Shown here in pieces: positions 47,941 to 56,775 of a stretch of 64,000 nt of DNA (within the stretch, counting starts at the first letter, position 1; every line of letters begins with the position of its first letter). Source of the DNA: Rhizobium sp. RU20A. Its GTDB lineage: Bacteria > Pseudomonadota > Alphaproteobacteria > Rhizobiales > Rhizobiaceae. Below the pieces are notes generated by a model that was given only the letters and a program-made list of their open reading frames with translations, was not told where the DNA came from and did no database searches. The stretch spans positions 310,001 through 374,000 of the forward strand of contig NZ_FTMB01000002.1 in the NCBI RefSeq assembly GCF_900155885.1, in the 5' to 3' direction. The translations under genes and the position numbers were made by a program.

Positions 47941-48822
47941 ATGGTCGACCCCGTGGACAGCAAGGCCGTGGTTCTGGATATCGGCGGCAAGAAGCGGGCC
48001 TTCGACATCGACGATCCCAAGCTGCCCGGCTGGGTGGATGACAATGCCTTTTCATCCGGCGGCTATCCCTATCCCGACAAGCTCGACAAGGAGGTCTTCG
48101 CCAAGACGCTGGAGGATCTGCAGGCCGAGCTCGTCAAGGTGCAGTTCTGGCTGCAGAAGACCGGCGGGCGTGTCATGGCGCTGCTGGAGGGACGCGATGC
48201 CGCCGGCAAGGGCGGCGCGATCCACGATATTCTCGCCTATATGAACCCGCGCAATGCGCATGTTGTGGCGCTGACGAAGCCGACGGAAACCGAGCGCGGG
48301 CAATGGTATTACCAGCGCTACATCGCCCATTTTCCGACTGCGGGCGACTTCGTGCTGTTCGACCGCTCCTGGTACAACCGCGCCGGCGTCGAGCCGGTCA
48401 TGGGTTTCTGCACCCCCGAGGAGTACGAGCGCTTTCTGGCCCAGACGCCGCGCTTTGAAAAGATGCTGGTGCAGGACGGCTTCTTCTTCTTCAAGTTCTG
48501 GCTCGACATCGGCCGCGAAATGCAGCTGAAGCGCTTCCATGACCGGGCCCACGACCGGCTGAAAACGTGGAAGCTCTCACCCATGGACATTGCCGCCCTC
48601 AACAAGTGGGACGACTACTCGCAAAAGCGGGACCGCATGCTGAAGGAAACGGACACCGACCACGCGCCCTGGACCGTCGTCAGGGCCAATGACAAGCGCC
48701 GTGCGCGCATCGAGATCATCCGCAGCATTCTCACGGCGCTCGACTACGAGGGCAAGGACAAGAGCGTCGTCGGCACGATCGACAGCCGCATCGTCTGTTC
48801 CGGCCACGCATTTCTCGACTGA
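47941..48822 (+). CDS. ppk2: Polyphosphate kinase 2 (PPK2)
   Basis: A 293-residue PPK2-family kinase. Walker A is [13 protein letters not shown], Walker B is [19 protein letters not shown], and the lid region has [13 protein letters not shown]2 enzymes use polyphosphate to phosphorylate nucleotides (or the reverse). ATG 47941 is preferred to the in-frame ATG 47914, as it follows GAGGACAGAG. It is divergent from phoR; with the Pst system this suggests a phosphate uptake-storage block. Confidence 0.93.
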   Translation: MVDPVDSKAVVLDIGGKKRAFDIDDPKLPGWVDDNAFSSGGYPYPDKLDKEVFAKTLEDLQAELVKVQFWLQKTGGRVMALLEGRDAAGKGGAIHDILAYMNPRNAHVVALTKPTETERGQWYYQRYIAHFPTAGDFVLFDRSWYNRAGVEPVMGFCTPEEYERFLAQTPRFEKMLVQDGFFFFKFWLDIGREMQLKRFHDRAHDRLKTWKLSPMDIAALNKWDDYSQKRDRMLKETDTDHAPWTVVRANDKRRARIEIIRSILTALDYEGKDKSVVGTIDSRIVCSGHAFLD

Positions 48823-48846
48823 CGCGGGACGGAACGTCCCGACCGG

Positions 48847-50343
48847 TCAGGTTCCCGGCAGCAGCCTGACGGCGTAGAGGTTGAGGCTCTCGCCGCGGCC
48901 GGAAACATCGCTGTTGATGAGCAACTTGCCCGGCGTTCCCGGTGCCAGCGTCCTGTCGAAGCGGACCTGGAAGAGCACATCCACCTTTTCGCCATGCACG
49001 GTAAAGCGGTGACGGCCGCAACTGCCGAGGCTGGCGAAATCACACTCCACGTAAAATTCCGTCGGGCGGCCATCGGCCCCCTGCACGGTGAGCGCCAAGG
49101 TCGATGTCTTGCCGGAGATTTCGCCAAGAACATTGGCCGGCACGTCGATGGCGACCTCGCCATCCGGCCCGGCCTGCGTGGATGCGATCTTCAGGCGTGA
49201 ACCGGCCTCGTCGCGAACGACTTCCGTCGCCGCGCGCGCGCCAGCGATATAATCCTTGCCCGCTTCCTGCGGCTGGAAGACCGGCAGCCAGTCCGCCGTG
49301 AAGCCTTCCCGCTTTCCGAGCGTTTTCAGCCCGGCGCCGGCGCCATCGCTCGTGTCGGCCACGCGCACGGGCATCTCCGCATCGGGATCGAGCAGCGGCT
49401 GGAGAAGGCCCTGCTGGTCCAGCCACCAGGCAGCAGCGCCAATGCCGGCGCCAAGCGTTGCGACCACCAGAAAGGTCGAGAAAAGAAAGCGGCCGATCGA
49501 TGAACGCTTCTTTCCGGACGCCTGTTGGGCCTTCGGCTGTCGCCGGCCCTTCGAAGGCTTCACGGTATCGCCGCGTGCAGCCTCCGGCATGGGCGGCACG
49601 TCGCGCAGGGATGCATCCATGGTGACGGGCTCGACGGCCGGAAATGCTGCTTCCTCCGCCCGGACGGCTTCCTTGTTTTCGCCTGACGTGACGCTGACGA
49701 CCGGCTCCGGCGAGACGAGCGGCCGGACCGGCGCGACCGGCAAGCCGTCCAGCGGATCGGAGCCAACCGGGTCACGGGTCGTCAGATCGGCGGGTGCCTG
49801 GGGCGCGGCGGCAACGGTGTCGACCGCGCCGACGTCACGGGGTGTCTGCGGGACATGTTCAGCCGCAAGCGCCGGATCGGGACGCGATGAGGCCGGTGTG
49901 TCTTCGCCACTGCGCCCCCAGAAGCGCGGCTTCGACGGCGCCTGCGCGCGCGCTTCGACCCGTGGGGCGGCACCGGCAGGGTAGACGGCGACGGGTTCGG
50001 GAGCCTTCCGGCGCTCGTTGACCTCAGGGGTAAAGGCAGGGTCGCTGCCGCGGTCCGGCTCTCGCCTCTCCGGTTCTCTTCTCTCCGGCGGCGCAACGAC
50101 GGGCGGGACCCGCTTGCCTGGTGTGGAGCCGAGGGCGAACTGCTCTTCGGTCTCGATGGACTGGATGATGGTCTCCAGCCGTTGTCGCTGCTGGGCGACG
50201 ATCTCGGGATCGGTGACATCCTGCTTGCGCAGGCCGCTTTCGAGCGCCAGCCGGGCGGATTTGTAGATGCGGGCGCGCGTTTCCGGATTGCCGCGATCCG
50301 AGCGGTCGAGCGCATTTCTGATCGCAGTTTCCAGTCCGCTCAC
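48847..50343 (-). CDS. Large hypothetical single-span membrane protein
   Basis: A 498-residue protein. Residues 1-70 form a helical domain (LETAIRNALDRSDRG, a coiled part around QQRQRLETIIQSIE); a long disordered Pro/Ala/Glu-rich section (about 75-280) follows; a basic stretch (RRQPKAQQASGKKRSS) precedes one transmembrane helix (FLFSTFLVVATLGAGIGAAAWW, about 288-310); the C-terminal 190 residues form a beta-rich domain ending near NLYAVRLLPG, with two cysteines (ECDF, GSCGRH). Start is GTG 50343 after AAGGATGAG. I do not recognise its function; it is common in rhizobia and unlike any characterised enzyme. Confidence 0.8.
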   Translation of the reverse strand: MSGLETAIRNALDRSDRGNPETRARIYKSARLALESGLRKQDVTDPEIVAQQRQRLETIIQSIETEEQFALGSTPGKRVPPVVAPPERREPERREPDRGSDPAFTPEVNERRKAPEPVAVYPAGAAPRVEARAQAPSKPRFWGRSGEDTPASSRPDPALAAEHVPQTPRDVGAVDTVAAAPQAPADLTTRDPVGSDPLDGLPVAPVRPLVSPEPVVSVTSGENKEAVRAEEAAFPAVEPVTMDASLRDVPPMPEAARGDTVKPSKGRRQPKAQQASGKKRSSIGRFLFSTFLVVATLGAGIGAAAWWLDQQGLLQPLLDPDAEMPVRVADTSDGAGAGLKTLGKREGFTADWLPVFQPQEAGKDYIAGARAATEVVRDEAGSRLKIASTQAGPDGEVAIDVPANVLGEISGKTSTLALTVQGADGRPTEFYVECDFASLGSCGRHRFTVHGEKVDVLFQVRFDRTLAPGTPGKLLINSDVSGRGESLNLYAVRLLPGT

Positions 50344-50649
50344 ATCTCATCCTTCAGTCGGCCGCAACACTCCGCCGATGCGGGACGTGCCAATGGCCAC
50401 CAGTGCCGTTTACTTTTCGGTAACGATTGCCTCAAGGTAACGCAAGAGGCCAGCCGGCAAAGCAACCATGATCCCCAATGTGAGACAAGGCCGTGGCGAC
50501 AGCGCGCCCTGTGGACGAGGCACATTGATCGCCGAAACCTTGCGCCCACACCGTCCCCGCAAAGGCGTCCGCACGCGGCGCGACGTGACTTGCGCTCGCC
50601 CCGCCTACTGGGCTATTCTTACGTTTACGCAAACGTCAAATCTGGGAGG
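50344..50649. other. Intergenic region upstream of the nitronate-monooxygenase-like gene
   Basis: This 306-base gap contains the divergent promoters of two genes. On the right side, TTGCGC (50590-50595), an 18-base spacer and TATTCT (50614-50619) form a sigma-70-like promoter, with the shared operator (50619-50641) over the start point. No coding frame is convincing. Confidence 0.65.
50619..50641 (+). promoter_or_regulatory. Operator identical to that of the beta-oxidation operon
   Basis: ACGTTTACGCAAACGT with flanking CAAAT occurs here exactly as at 10951-10971 (21 bases identical). Here the palindrome covers the predicted start of transcription of a TTGCGC-N18-TATTCT promoter, which fits repression. 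Confidence 0.65.
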
Positions 50650-51618
50650 ATGAGACCCGTGACCCTGCCGCCCGTCCTGTCCGGCCTTCGCCGCATTCCG
50701 GTGATTGCCGCACCTTTGTTCATCATTTCGCATCCGGCGCTGACCATCGCCCAGTGCAAGGCCGGCATTGTCGGCGCCTTCCCGGCCCTCAACGCCCGGC
50801 CGGCCTCGCAACTCGACGAATGGCTGGCCGAGATCACCGAGACGCTCGCCGCCCACGACGCGGCCCATCCGGACCAGCCCGCCGCGCCCTTTGCTGTGAA
50901 CCAGATCGTCCACCGCTCCAACAAGCGGCTGGAGGAGGATCTGATGCTCTGCGTCAAATACAAGGTGCCCGTGGTCATCTCCTCGCTCGGCGCCGTGCCG
51001 GAGGTGAATGCGGCAATTCACTCCTATGGCGGCATCGTGCTGCATGACGTGATCAACGATCGCCATGCCCGCTCGGCGATCCGCAAGGGCGCGGACGGGC
51101 TGATCGCGGTGGCGGCGGGGGCCGGCGGCCATGCGGGCACGCTCTCCCCCTTCGCGCTCATCCAGGAAATCCGCGAATGGTTCGACGGGCCGCTGGCCCT
51201 GTCCGGCGCCATCGCGACCGGCGGCGCCATTCTGGCGGCGCAGGCGATGGGGGCCGACCTCGCTTATATCGGCTCGCCCTTCATCGCGACGCAAGAAGCC
51301 CGCGCCGTCGATGCCTACAAGCAGATGATCGTCGACAGCGCCGCCGCCGATATCGTCTATTCGAACTACTTCACCGGCATTCCCGGCAACTACCTGAAAC
51401 CTTCGATCGCCGCGGCGGGCATGGACCCCGACCATCTGCCGGAGGCCGACCCCTCGAAAATGGACTTCGAAAAGGCCGCCGAGGGCCCCAAGGCCTGGAA
51501 GGAAATCTGGGGCTGCGGCCAGGGCATCGGCGCCGTCAAGGCCGTGACCCCGGTCGAAACGCTGGTGGCGCGCCTTGAAGGCGAATACACCGCGGCCCGC
51601 GCGCGCCTCGCCCTCTAG
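50650..51618 (+). CDS. Nitronate monooxygenase-like (NMO/2-nitropropane dioxygenase) flavin oxidoreductase
   Basis: A 322-residue TIM-barrel flavoprotein. FMN/phosphate-binding motifs visible are IAVAAGAGGHAGTLSPF and SGAIATGGAILAAQAMGADLAYIGSPF; the N-terminus IPVIAAPLFIIS is typical. It oxidises nitronates to carbonyls or acts as an NAD(P)H-dependent flavin oxidoreductase; some related enzymes act on fatty-acid metabolites. ATG 50650 directly abuts GGGAGG, so GTG 50659, at a normal spacing, may be the real start. It shares an operator with the beta-oxidation operon, suggesting a link to acyl-CoA breakdown. Confidence 0.88.
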   Translation: MRPVTLPPVLSGLRRIPVIAAPLFIISHPALTIAQCKAGIVGAFPALNARPASQLDEWLAEITETLAAHDAAHPDQPAAPFAVNQIVHRSNKRLEEDLMLCVKYKVPVVISSLGAVPEVNAAIHSYGGIVLHDVINDRHARSAIRKGADGLIAVAAGAGGHAGTLSPFALIQEIREWFDGPLALSGAIATGGAILAAQAMGADLAYIGSPFIATQEARAVDAYKQMIVDSAAADIVYSNYFTGIPGNYLKPSIAAAGMDPDHLPEADPSKMDFEKAAEGPKAWKEIWGCGQGIGAVKAVTPVETLVARLEGEYTAARARLAL

Positions 51619-51764
51619 GCACCCGATCCACGACGGCGGCGCCCCTGACGCACACAGCGGGCGCCGCAGTTTTTTCGCAGAACCCAAGATAACAGGCTTG
51701 AATTCCCCCCGCTTTGCGGTTATCAGCCCCTCACCTTCCGCTCCGCCGCGCCGGAGAGAGGAAT

Positions 51765-51840
51765 GCCGCTTTAGCTCAGTCGGTAGAGCACATCATTCGT
51801 AATGATGGGGTCACGTGTTCGAGTCACGTAAGCGGCACCA
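51765..51840 (+). tRNA. tRNA-Thr (CGT)
   Basis: A 76-base tRNA starting GCCGCTT and ending AAGCGGC-ACCA, with CCA encoded. The anticodon loop TTCGTAA on a CATCA/TGATG stem gives anticodon CGT, threonine. D-loop AGCTCAGTCGGTAGAGC and T-loop GTTCGAGTC are standard. Confidence 0.95.
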
Positions 51841-51912
51841 TTTTCCTGATCGCTTCTGTCTACCACTTCAACAGATGATGAGACGTTTCGGATGGGAAGA
51901 CCCCTGCCGACG

Positions 51913-52830
51913 TCATTGGGCCGGCAGGCGCGCCGCGCCTCGCGCATCCCTCAGCGCCTCGATGAGCCAGTCGCGGAAGATCGCTGCTTCCGGCGTGGTC
52001 CGTTCCACGGCATGCGCGGTGAGGATGAAGTGGGATTCGGGGATGTCGATGCCGTCGGCGAAAGGCAGGTAGAGGCCGCGTTCCTTCAGGTAGTGTGTCG
52101 TGTAGCTGCTTTGAACGATGCAGGGCCCGAAGCCGACGGCGGTCAGTTCGAGGGCGATGAGCGAACTGTCGGTCATGGTGTTGACACGAAGCGCCGTCTC
52201 ATCGAGGTCGTGCCGGCGCAGCATGCGTGTCCAGCGGTCTTCGCAGCCCATGATCTGCACCACGCCGCCGCGTGTCAGGGCGGCCAGTCGTTCGCGGTCG
52301 CCGCCGCCGGGCGGTGCATTCTCCTGCCGCGCGACGACGACGGAATCTTCATGCCAGAGCGGGCGCACATCGAAGTCGCTCCACTGCCCGTCCCCAAAAC
52401 GGATATCGACATCGACGCTGGTGGATCTGTCAGCCCAGACCGCGGCCAGCAGCCGGATCTTGATGTGGGGAAAGAGCGCGTGGAACTTCGGAAGCAACGG
52501 CGCAATCCAGGTCGTTGCGAAGAGAACCGAGGCGCGCACGGCAAGATGCGTGTGCTGGCCGCGACCGAACATGCCGACGGTGGAGATGGCGAGTTCGTCG
52601 AAGGCCCGCGTCACCCCCGGCAGATAGGCACGTCCCACCGTCGTCAGTTGCAGGCCGCGCGGCAGGCGCTTGAACAGTTGCCCGCGCAAATGCCGCTCCA
52701 GGGAACGCACTTGGTGGCTGACGGCGGCCGGGGTGAGGTTCAGTTCCTCGGCAGCAGCGGAAAAGCTCGACAGGCGCGCTGCGGCCTCGAAGGCGCGCAG
52801 CCATTGCAGGGGCGGGAGTGCATAGGCCAT
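51913..52830 (-). CDS. LysR-family regulator (GcvA-like)
   Basis: A 305-residue LysR protein: winged HTH at residues about 7-65 (LRAFEAAARLSSFSAAAEELNLTPAAVSHQVRSLERHLRGQLF), then a substrate-binding domain with VRASVLFATTWIAPLLPKF. Similar sequences are grouped with GcvA. It is divergent from the GMC oxidoreductase gene, 131 bases apart, and most likely controls the GMC-dehydratase-dehydrogenase operon in response to a sugar acid-like inducer. This last point is inference from gene order. Confidence 0.92.
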   Translation of the reverse strand: MAYALPPLQWLRAFEAAARLSSFSAAAEELNLTPAAVSHQVRSLERHLRGQLFKRLPRGLQLTTVGRAYLPGVTRAFDELAISTVGMFGRGQHTHLAVRASVLFATTWIAPLLPKFHALFPHIKIRLLAAVWADRSTSVDVDIRFGDGQWSDFDVRPLWHEDSVVVARQENAPPGGGDRERLAALTRGGVVQIMGCEDRWTRMLRRHDLDETALRVNTMTDSSLIALELTAVGFGPCIVQSSYTTHYLKERGLYLPFADGIDIPESHFILTAHAVERTTPEAAIFRDWLIEALRDARGAARLPAQ

Positions 52831-52961
52831 CGATCTCCTCGCTTCAAATAAAATGATGCCTTACGCCCATAAAGCTTTGTTTGACTTGCGCCAAGCCCGG
52901 ATCGAATTTTGGCAGCAGGACGCGCCGTCTCGGCGCTGATCGCATGGTCGGGGACCGGATC

Positions 52962-54593
52962 GTGAAGACATTCGACTACATCGTCGTCGGCGCCGGATCT
53001 GCCGGCTGCGTGCTCGCCGACCAGCTGTCGCGCAGCGGTGCGAACAGCGTTCTCGTGCTCGAGGCGGGCGGCAGCGACAACAGCTTCTGGATCAAGACGC
53101 CGATCGGCTACGGCCGCACCTTCTTCGATCCACGCATCAACTGGATGTACCGGACCGAGCCGGACCCGGAGACCGGCGGGCGGATCGGCTACTGGCCGCG
53201 CGGCAAGGTTCTCGGCGGCTCCAGCTCGATCAATGCGCTCGTCTATTGCCGCGGCCTTCCGGGAGATTTCGACGACTGGGAGGAGGCTGGCGCGGCCGGC
53301 TGGAACTGGAACCGGGTGCGGGCCCACTACGAGCAGATCGAAAGCCGGGTCCTGGCGGACGGCACGATCGAGGGAAACGGGCCGCTGTTCGTCACCGATG
53401 TCAGGCACGACACGCATCCCTGCAACCGCCACTATTTCGCGATGGCGCGAGACCTCGGGCTGCCGGTGACGGAGGATTGCAACGGGCCCTTCCCGGAGGG
53501 CGTGACGCGCTACCGCATCACGACCCGGCGGGGAGGGCGCTGGTCGGCGGCCGATGCCTTTCTGCGCCCGGCGCTCACGCGTGCCAATGTCACGCTCATC
53601 CAGAATTGCATGGTCGAGCGCATTCTGTTCGAAGGGCGGCGGGCCGTCGGCGTTTCGGTGCGCACGACGCAGGGAATGGAGACCTTTCAGGCCGGTCGCG
53701 ACGTCATCGTCAGCGCCGGCGCGGTGAATTCGCCGAAGCTCCTGCAAGCCTCCGGCATCGGGCCGCAGGCGCTGCTCGCGCGGCTCGGGATTCCCGTCAT
53801 CATGGCCAATCAGAATGTCGGGGCCAATCTTCAGGATCATCTGGGCATCAGCTATTACTACAAGGCGAACGAGGCGACCCTCAACTCCGTTCTCGCCCCC
53901 AGGTGGGGCAAGATGCTGCAGGGTATGCGGTATCTTCTGACGCGGCGCGGTCCGCTCAGCCTCAGCGTCAACCAGTGCGGCGGCTTCGTGCGCTCGCGGG
54001 AGGGCCTGGCGCGGCCCGACCAGCAGCTCTACCTCAACCCCCTCACCTACACGACGGGGCCGGCGAACAATCGGCCAAAGATCCGGCCGGACCCCTTTCC
54101 CGGCTTCATTCTGTCCTTCCAGCCGACGCGGCCGACCAGCCGGGGACGGATCGAGATCATCTCGCCGGACCCTTCCGATGCGCCGCGGATCATCCCGAAT
54201 TCGCTGTCGACTGAGAAGGATCTGGACGACGTGATCGCCGGCGGCCGCCTCATCCAGCGCATGGCGGCGACGCCGGCCATGCGCGGCTTCATCAAGGAGG
54301 CGATGGCGCCGGACGTGCGTGCGCTCGACGATGGGGGCATTCTTGAGGATTTTCGGCTGCGCTGCGGCAGCGTCTATCATCCGGTTTCCACCTGCCGCAT
54401 GGGGCGGGATGCCGCGAGCGGCGTGACGGACAGCGCGCTGCGCGTCTTCGGCGTCACCGGGCTTCGGGTCGTCGATGCCTCCGCCTTTCCCAGCATCACC
54501 TCCGGCAACACCAATGCGCCCACCATCATGCTGGCCCACCGCGCAGCGGACCTGATTTTGAACGGCCCTTCCTATGTCGGGCTCGGGCGATGA
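52962..54593 (+). CDS. GMC-family FAD-dependent oxidoreductase (choline dehydrogenase-like)
   Basis: A 543-residue GMC enzyme. FAD motif FDYIVVGAGSAGCVLADQL; GMC signature 1 PRGKVLGGSSSINALVYCRG; signature 2 GAVNSPKLLQASGIG; C-terminal active-site region YHPVSTCRMG and NTNAPTIMLAHRAAD. It oxidises an alcohol (choline-like, polyol or sugar alcohol), substrate unknown. GTG 52962 is chosen (GGGGA eight bases before; product starts at KTFDYIVVG); ATG 52944 is an alternative. It is the first gene of a three-enzyme operon. Confidence 0.9.
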   Translation: MKTFDYIVVGAGSAGCVLADQLSRSGANSVLVLEAGGSDNSFWIKTPIGYGRTFFDPRINWMYRTEPDPETGGRIGYWPRGKVLGGSSSINALVYCRGLPGDFDDWEEAGAAGWNWNRVRAHYEQIESRVLADGTIEGNGPLFVTDVRHDTHPCNRHYFAMARDLGLPVTEDCNGPFPEGVTRYRITTRRGGRWSAADAFLRPALTRANVTLIQNCMVERILFEGRRAVGVSVRTTQGMETFQAGRDVIVSAGAVNSPKLLQASGIGPQALLARLGIPVIMANQNVGANLQDHLGISYYYKANEATLNSVLAPRWGKMLQGMRYLLTRRGPLSLSVNQCGGFVRSREGLARPDQQLYLNPLTYTTGPANNRPKIRPDPFPGFILSFQPTRPTSRGRIEIISPDPSDAPRIIPNSLSTEKDLDDVIAGGRLIQRMAATPAMRGFIKEAMAPDVRALDDGGILEDFRLRCGSVYHPVSTCRMGRDAASGVTDSALRVFGVTGLRVVDASAFPSITSGNTNAPTIMLAHRAADLILNGPSYVGLGR

Positions 54594-54612
54594 CACAGAG
54601 AAGGACACAGGC

Positions 54613-55821
54613 ATGAAGCTCGACAGGATCGAAACCTTCGTGGTGGCCAATCCGCCACCGCGGCACGGGGGCCGCTACTTCATCTTCGTGCGGCTGACGA
54701 CGGCCTGCGGCATCAGCGGCGTCGGCGAGATCTACAACGCCACCTTCGGGCCGGACCTCTGCGCGGCGATGGCGGTCGACATGTTCACCCGCCAGTTCGA
54801 GGGCCAGGATCCGCATCATATCGAACAGATGTGGCGCCGCAGCTATGGTGCCGGCTACACGATGCGGCCCGATGTGACGGTGATGGGCGTTCTCAGCGGC
54901 CTCGAAATGGCCTGCTGGGACATTATCGGCAAGGCCGCCGGCCAGCCGGTCTACCAGTTGCTGGGCGGCCAGGTGCATCGACGGCTGCGCAGCTACACCT
55001 ATCTCTATCCGCCGCAGGGCGACGTCTATCCCGACCCTACCCGTCCGAATGTCTACAACGACCCGGACTTGGCCGCCGAAGCGGCGCTGCTTGCGGTCGA
55101 GCAAGGCTTTACCGCCGTGAAGTTCGATCCGGCCGGGCCCTACACCATCCATGACGGCCACCAGCCGCGCATGGAGGACCTGACGCGCTCGGAGGCCTTC
55201 TGCCGGCGCATTCGCGAAGCGGTCGGCGACCGGGCGGATCTGCTCTTCGGCACCCATGGCCAGTTCACGGTTTCGGGCGCAAAACGCCTGGCGCGGCGGC
55301 TCGAGGCCTATGATCCGCTCTGGTTCGAGGAGCCGATCCCGCCGGAGAACCCGGCCGACATGGCGGAAGTCGCCCGCTTCACGGCGATCCCGATTGCGGC
55401 CGGCGAGCGGCTGTGCACCAAGCACGAATTCGCCCGCCTGCTGGAGGTAGGCGCCGCCTCGATCCTGCAGATGAACCTCGGCCGGGTCGGCGGCCTTCTG
55501 GAGGCGAAGAAGATTGCCGGCATGGCCGAGACGCGGTCGGCGCAGATCGCGCCGCATCTCTATTGCGGGCCGATCGTCGCCGCCGCCAATATCCAGCTTG
55601 CGGCGTGCAGTCCGAATTTCCTCGTACTGGAATCGATCGGCCGCTTCGACGGCCCCTTCATGCGCTTCCTCAACGAGCCGATCGCCTGGGAAGACGGCTA
55701 TGTCATCCCGCCGACCGCGCCCGGGCTCGGCGTGACGCTGAATGACGCGGCGATCGCCGCGAGCCCCTATACGGGCAGCGAACTCCATCTCAATCTCGAC
55801 ACCGAGCCGCTGGTGCCGTGA
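54613..55821 (+). CDS. Mandelate racemase/muconate lactonizing (enolase superfamily) sugar-acid dehydratase
   Basis: A 402-residue enolase-superfamily enzyme: N-terminal capping domain, then a barrel with AVKFDPAGPY (K-x-D position), LLFGTHGQFT, PLWFEEPIPPEN (Glu ligand), IAAGERL (Glu ligand), LQMNLGRVGGL and QIAPHLYCGP. The usual D-A-N second-strand ligand is replaced by G-T-H-G-Q, seen in galactonate-dehydratase-like subgroups, which points to an acid-sugar dehydratase, not a racemase. Starts 19 bases after the GMC gene. Substrate cannot be told from the sequence. Confidence 0.88.
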   Translation: MKLDRIETFVVANPPPRHGGRYFIFVRLTTACGISGVGEIYNATFGPDLCAAMAVDMFTRQFEGQDPHHIEQMWRRSYGAGYTMRPDVTVMGVLSGLEMACWDIIGKAAGQPVYQLLGGQVHRRLRSYTYLYPPQGDVYPDPTRPNVYNDPDLAAEAALLAVEQGFTAVKFDPAGPYTIHDGHQPRMEDLTRSEAFCRRIREAVGDRADLLFGTHGQFTVSGAKRLARRLEAYDPLWFEEPIPPENPADMAEVARFTAIPIAAGERLCTKHEFARLLEVGAASILQMNLGRVGGLLEAKKIAGMAETRSAQIAPHLYCGPIVAAANIQLAACSPNFLVLESIGRFDGPFMRFLNEPIAWEDGYVIPPTAPGLGVTLNDAAIAASPYTGSELHLNLDTEPLVP

Positions 55822-55868
55822 CCGACCCGTCACGACATGCCGCAGCTTCAACACGGAAAGGTCCTCTC

Positions 55869-56768
55869 ATGCGCTATGGTTTCATCGGGCTCGGCAATCT
55901 CGGGGGGCATCTGGCGGCCAGTCTGCTGCGCAGCGGCTTCGATGTCGTGGTGCATGATCGCGATCCGGCCGCCGCCGAACGGCTGATTACGGCCGGCGCG
56001 GTCTGGGCCGACAGCGCCGGTGCACTCGCCGGCCAGTCGGATGCCGTGCTCACCTGCCTGCCCTCGCCGCAGGTGTCGAACGCGGTGCTCAACGAGATCC
56101 TTAAGGCCGCGCGGCCGGGGCTGACCTGGATCGAAATGTCCACCCTTGGCCGCGACGAGATCCTGCGACTTGCGGCAAAGGCCGCCGAGCGCGGCGTTAC
56201 GACCATGGAACTTCCGGTGACGGGCGGGGTGCATCTGGCGGCGCAGGGCAAGATCACCATGCTGGCGGGCGGCGACAAGGAGCTCATCGATCGTCATCGC
56301 CCGGCCCTCGAGGCCATGGGCGACCAGATCTTCTACATGGGTCCGCTCGGCAGCGCCGCCGTCATCAAGGTCATCACCAATATGCTGGCCTTCATCCATC
56401 TGGTCGCCGATGGCGAGGCGCTGATGCTGGCCAAGCGCGGCGGGCTCGATCTCGCGCAGGCCTGGCGGGCCATCAAGGCCAGCTCCGGCAACAGCTTCGT
56501 GCACGAGACGGAAGGTCAGCTCATTCTCAACGGCAGCTATGATGTCGGCTTCAGCATGGATCTGGCCCTGAAGGATCTCGGCTTTGCCATGAATTTCGGC
56601 GAGACCTTCGACGTGCCGCTGGCGCTCGCCGAACACACGCACGCGATCTTCCTCAAGGGCAAGGAGGCCTATGGCGGCAGCGCCCAGTCCACCCAGATCG
56701 TCAAGCTGCTGGAAGAGGCCGTCGGGACGGACCTTCGGGCCGACGGGTTTCCCGCCCGTCTGGAGTGA
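55869..56768 (+). CDS. NAD(P)-dependent beta-hydroxyacid dehydrogenase (HIBADH-like)
   Basis: A 299-residue enzyme of the 3-hydroxyisobutyrate dehydrogenase family: Rossmann motif YGFIGLGNLGGHLAASLLRSG, substrate motif ELPVTGGVHLAAQGKITMLAGG, and the catalytic-lysine helix AAVIKVITNMLAF. It probably reduces or oxidises a beta-hydroxyacid such as tartronate semialdehyde. Third gene in the operon with the GMC and enolase-superfamily enzymes, 47 bases after the latter; with the dehydratase it could form a small sugar-acid pathway. Confidence 0.9.
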   Translation: MRYGFIGLGNLGGHLAASLLRSGFDVVVHDRDPAAAERLITAGAVWADSAGALAGQSDAVLTCLPSPQVSNAVLNEILKAARPGLTWIEMSTLGRDEILRLAAKAAERGVTTMELPVTGGVHLAAQGKITMLAGGDKELIDRHRPALEAMGDQIFYMGPLGSAAVIKVITNMLAFIHLVADGEALMLAKRGGLDLAQAWRAIKASSGNSFVHETEGQLILNGSYDVGFSMDLALKDLGFAMNFGETFDVPLALAEHTHAIFLKGKEAYGGSAQSTQIVKLLEEAVGTDLRADGFPARLE

Positions 56769-56775
56769 GGATGTC

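Noticed and set aside
48847-50343. Reading the 498-residue protein as a transporter
   Set aside because: Only one membrane span is present, with a long disordered region, so a permease role is not supported.
52831-52961. A defined LysR operator (T-N11-A) between lysR and the GMC gene
   Set aside because: Several AT-rich candidates exist, such as repeated ATAAA, but none is clearly better than the others.
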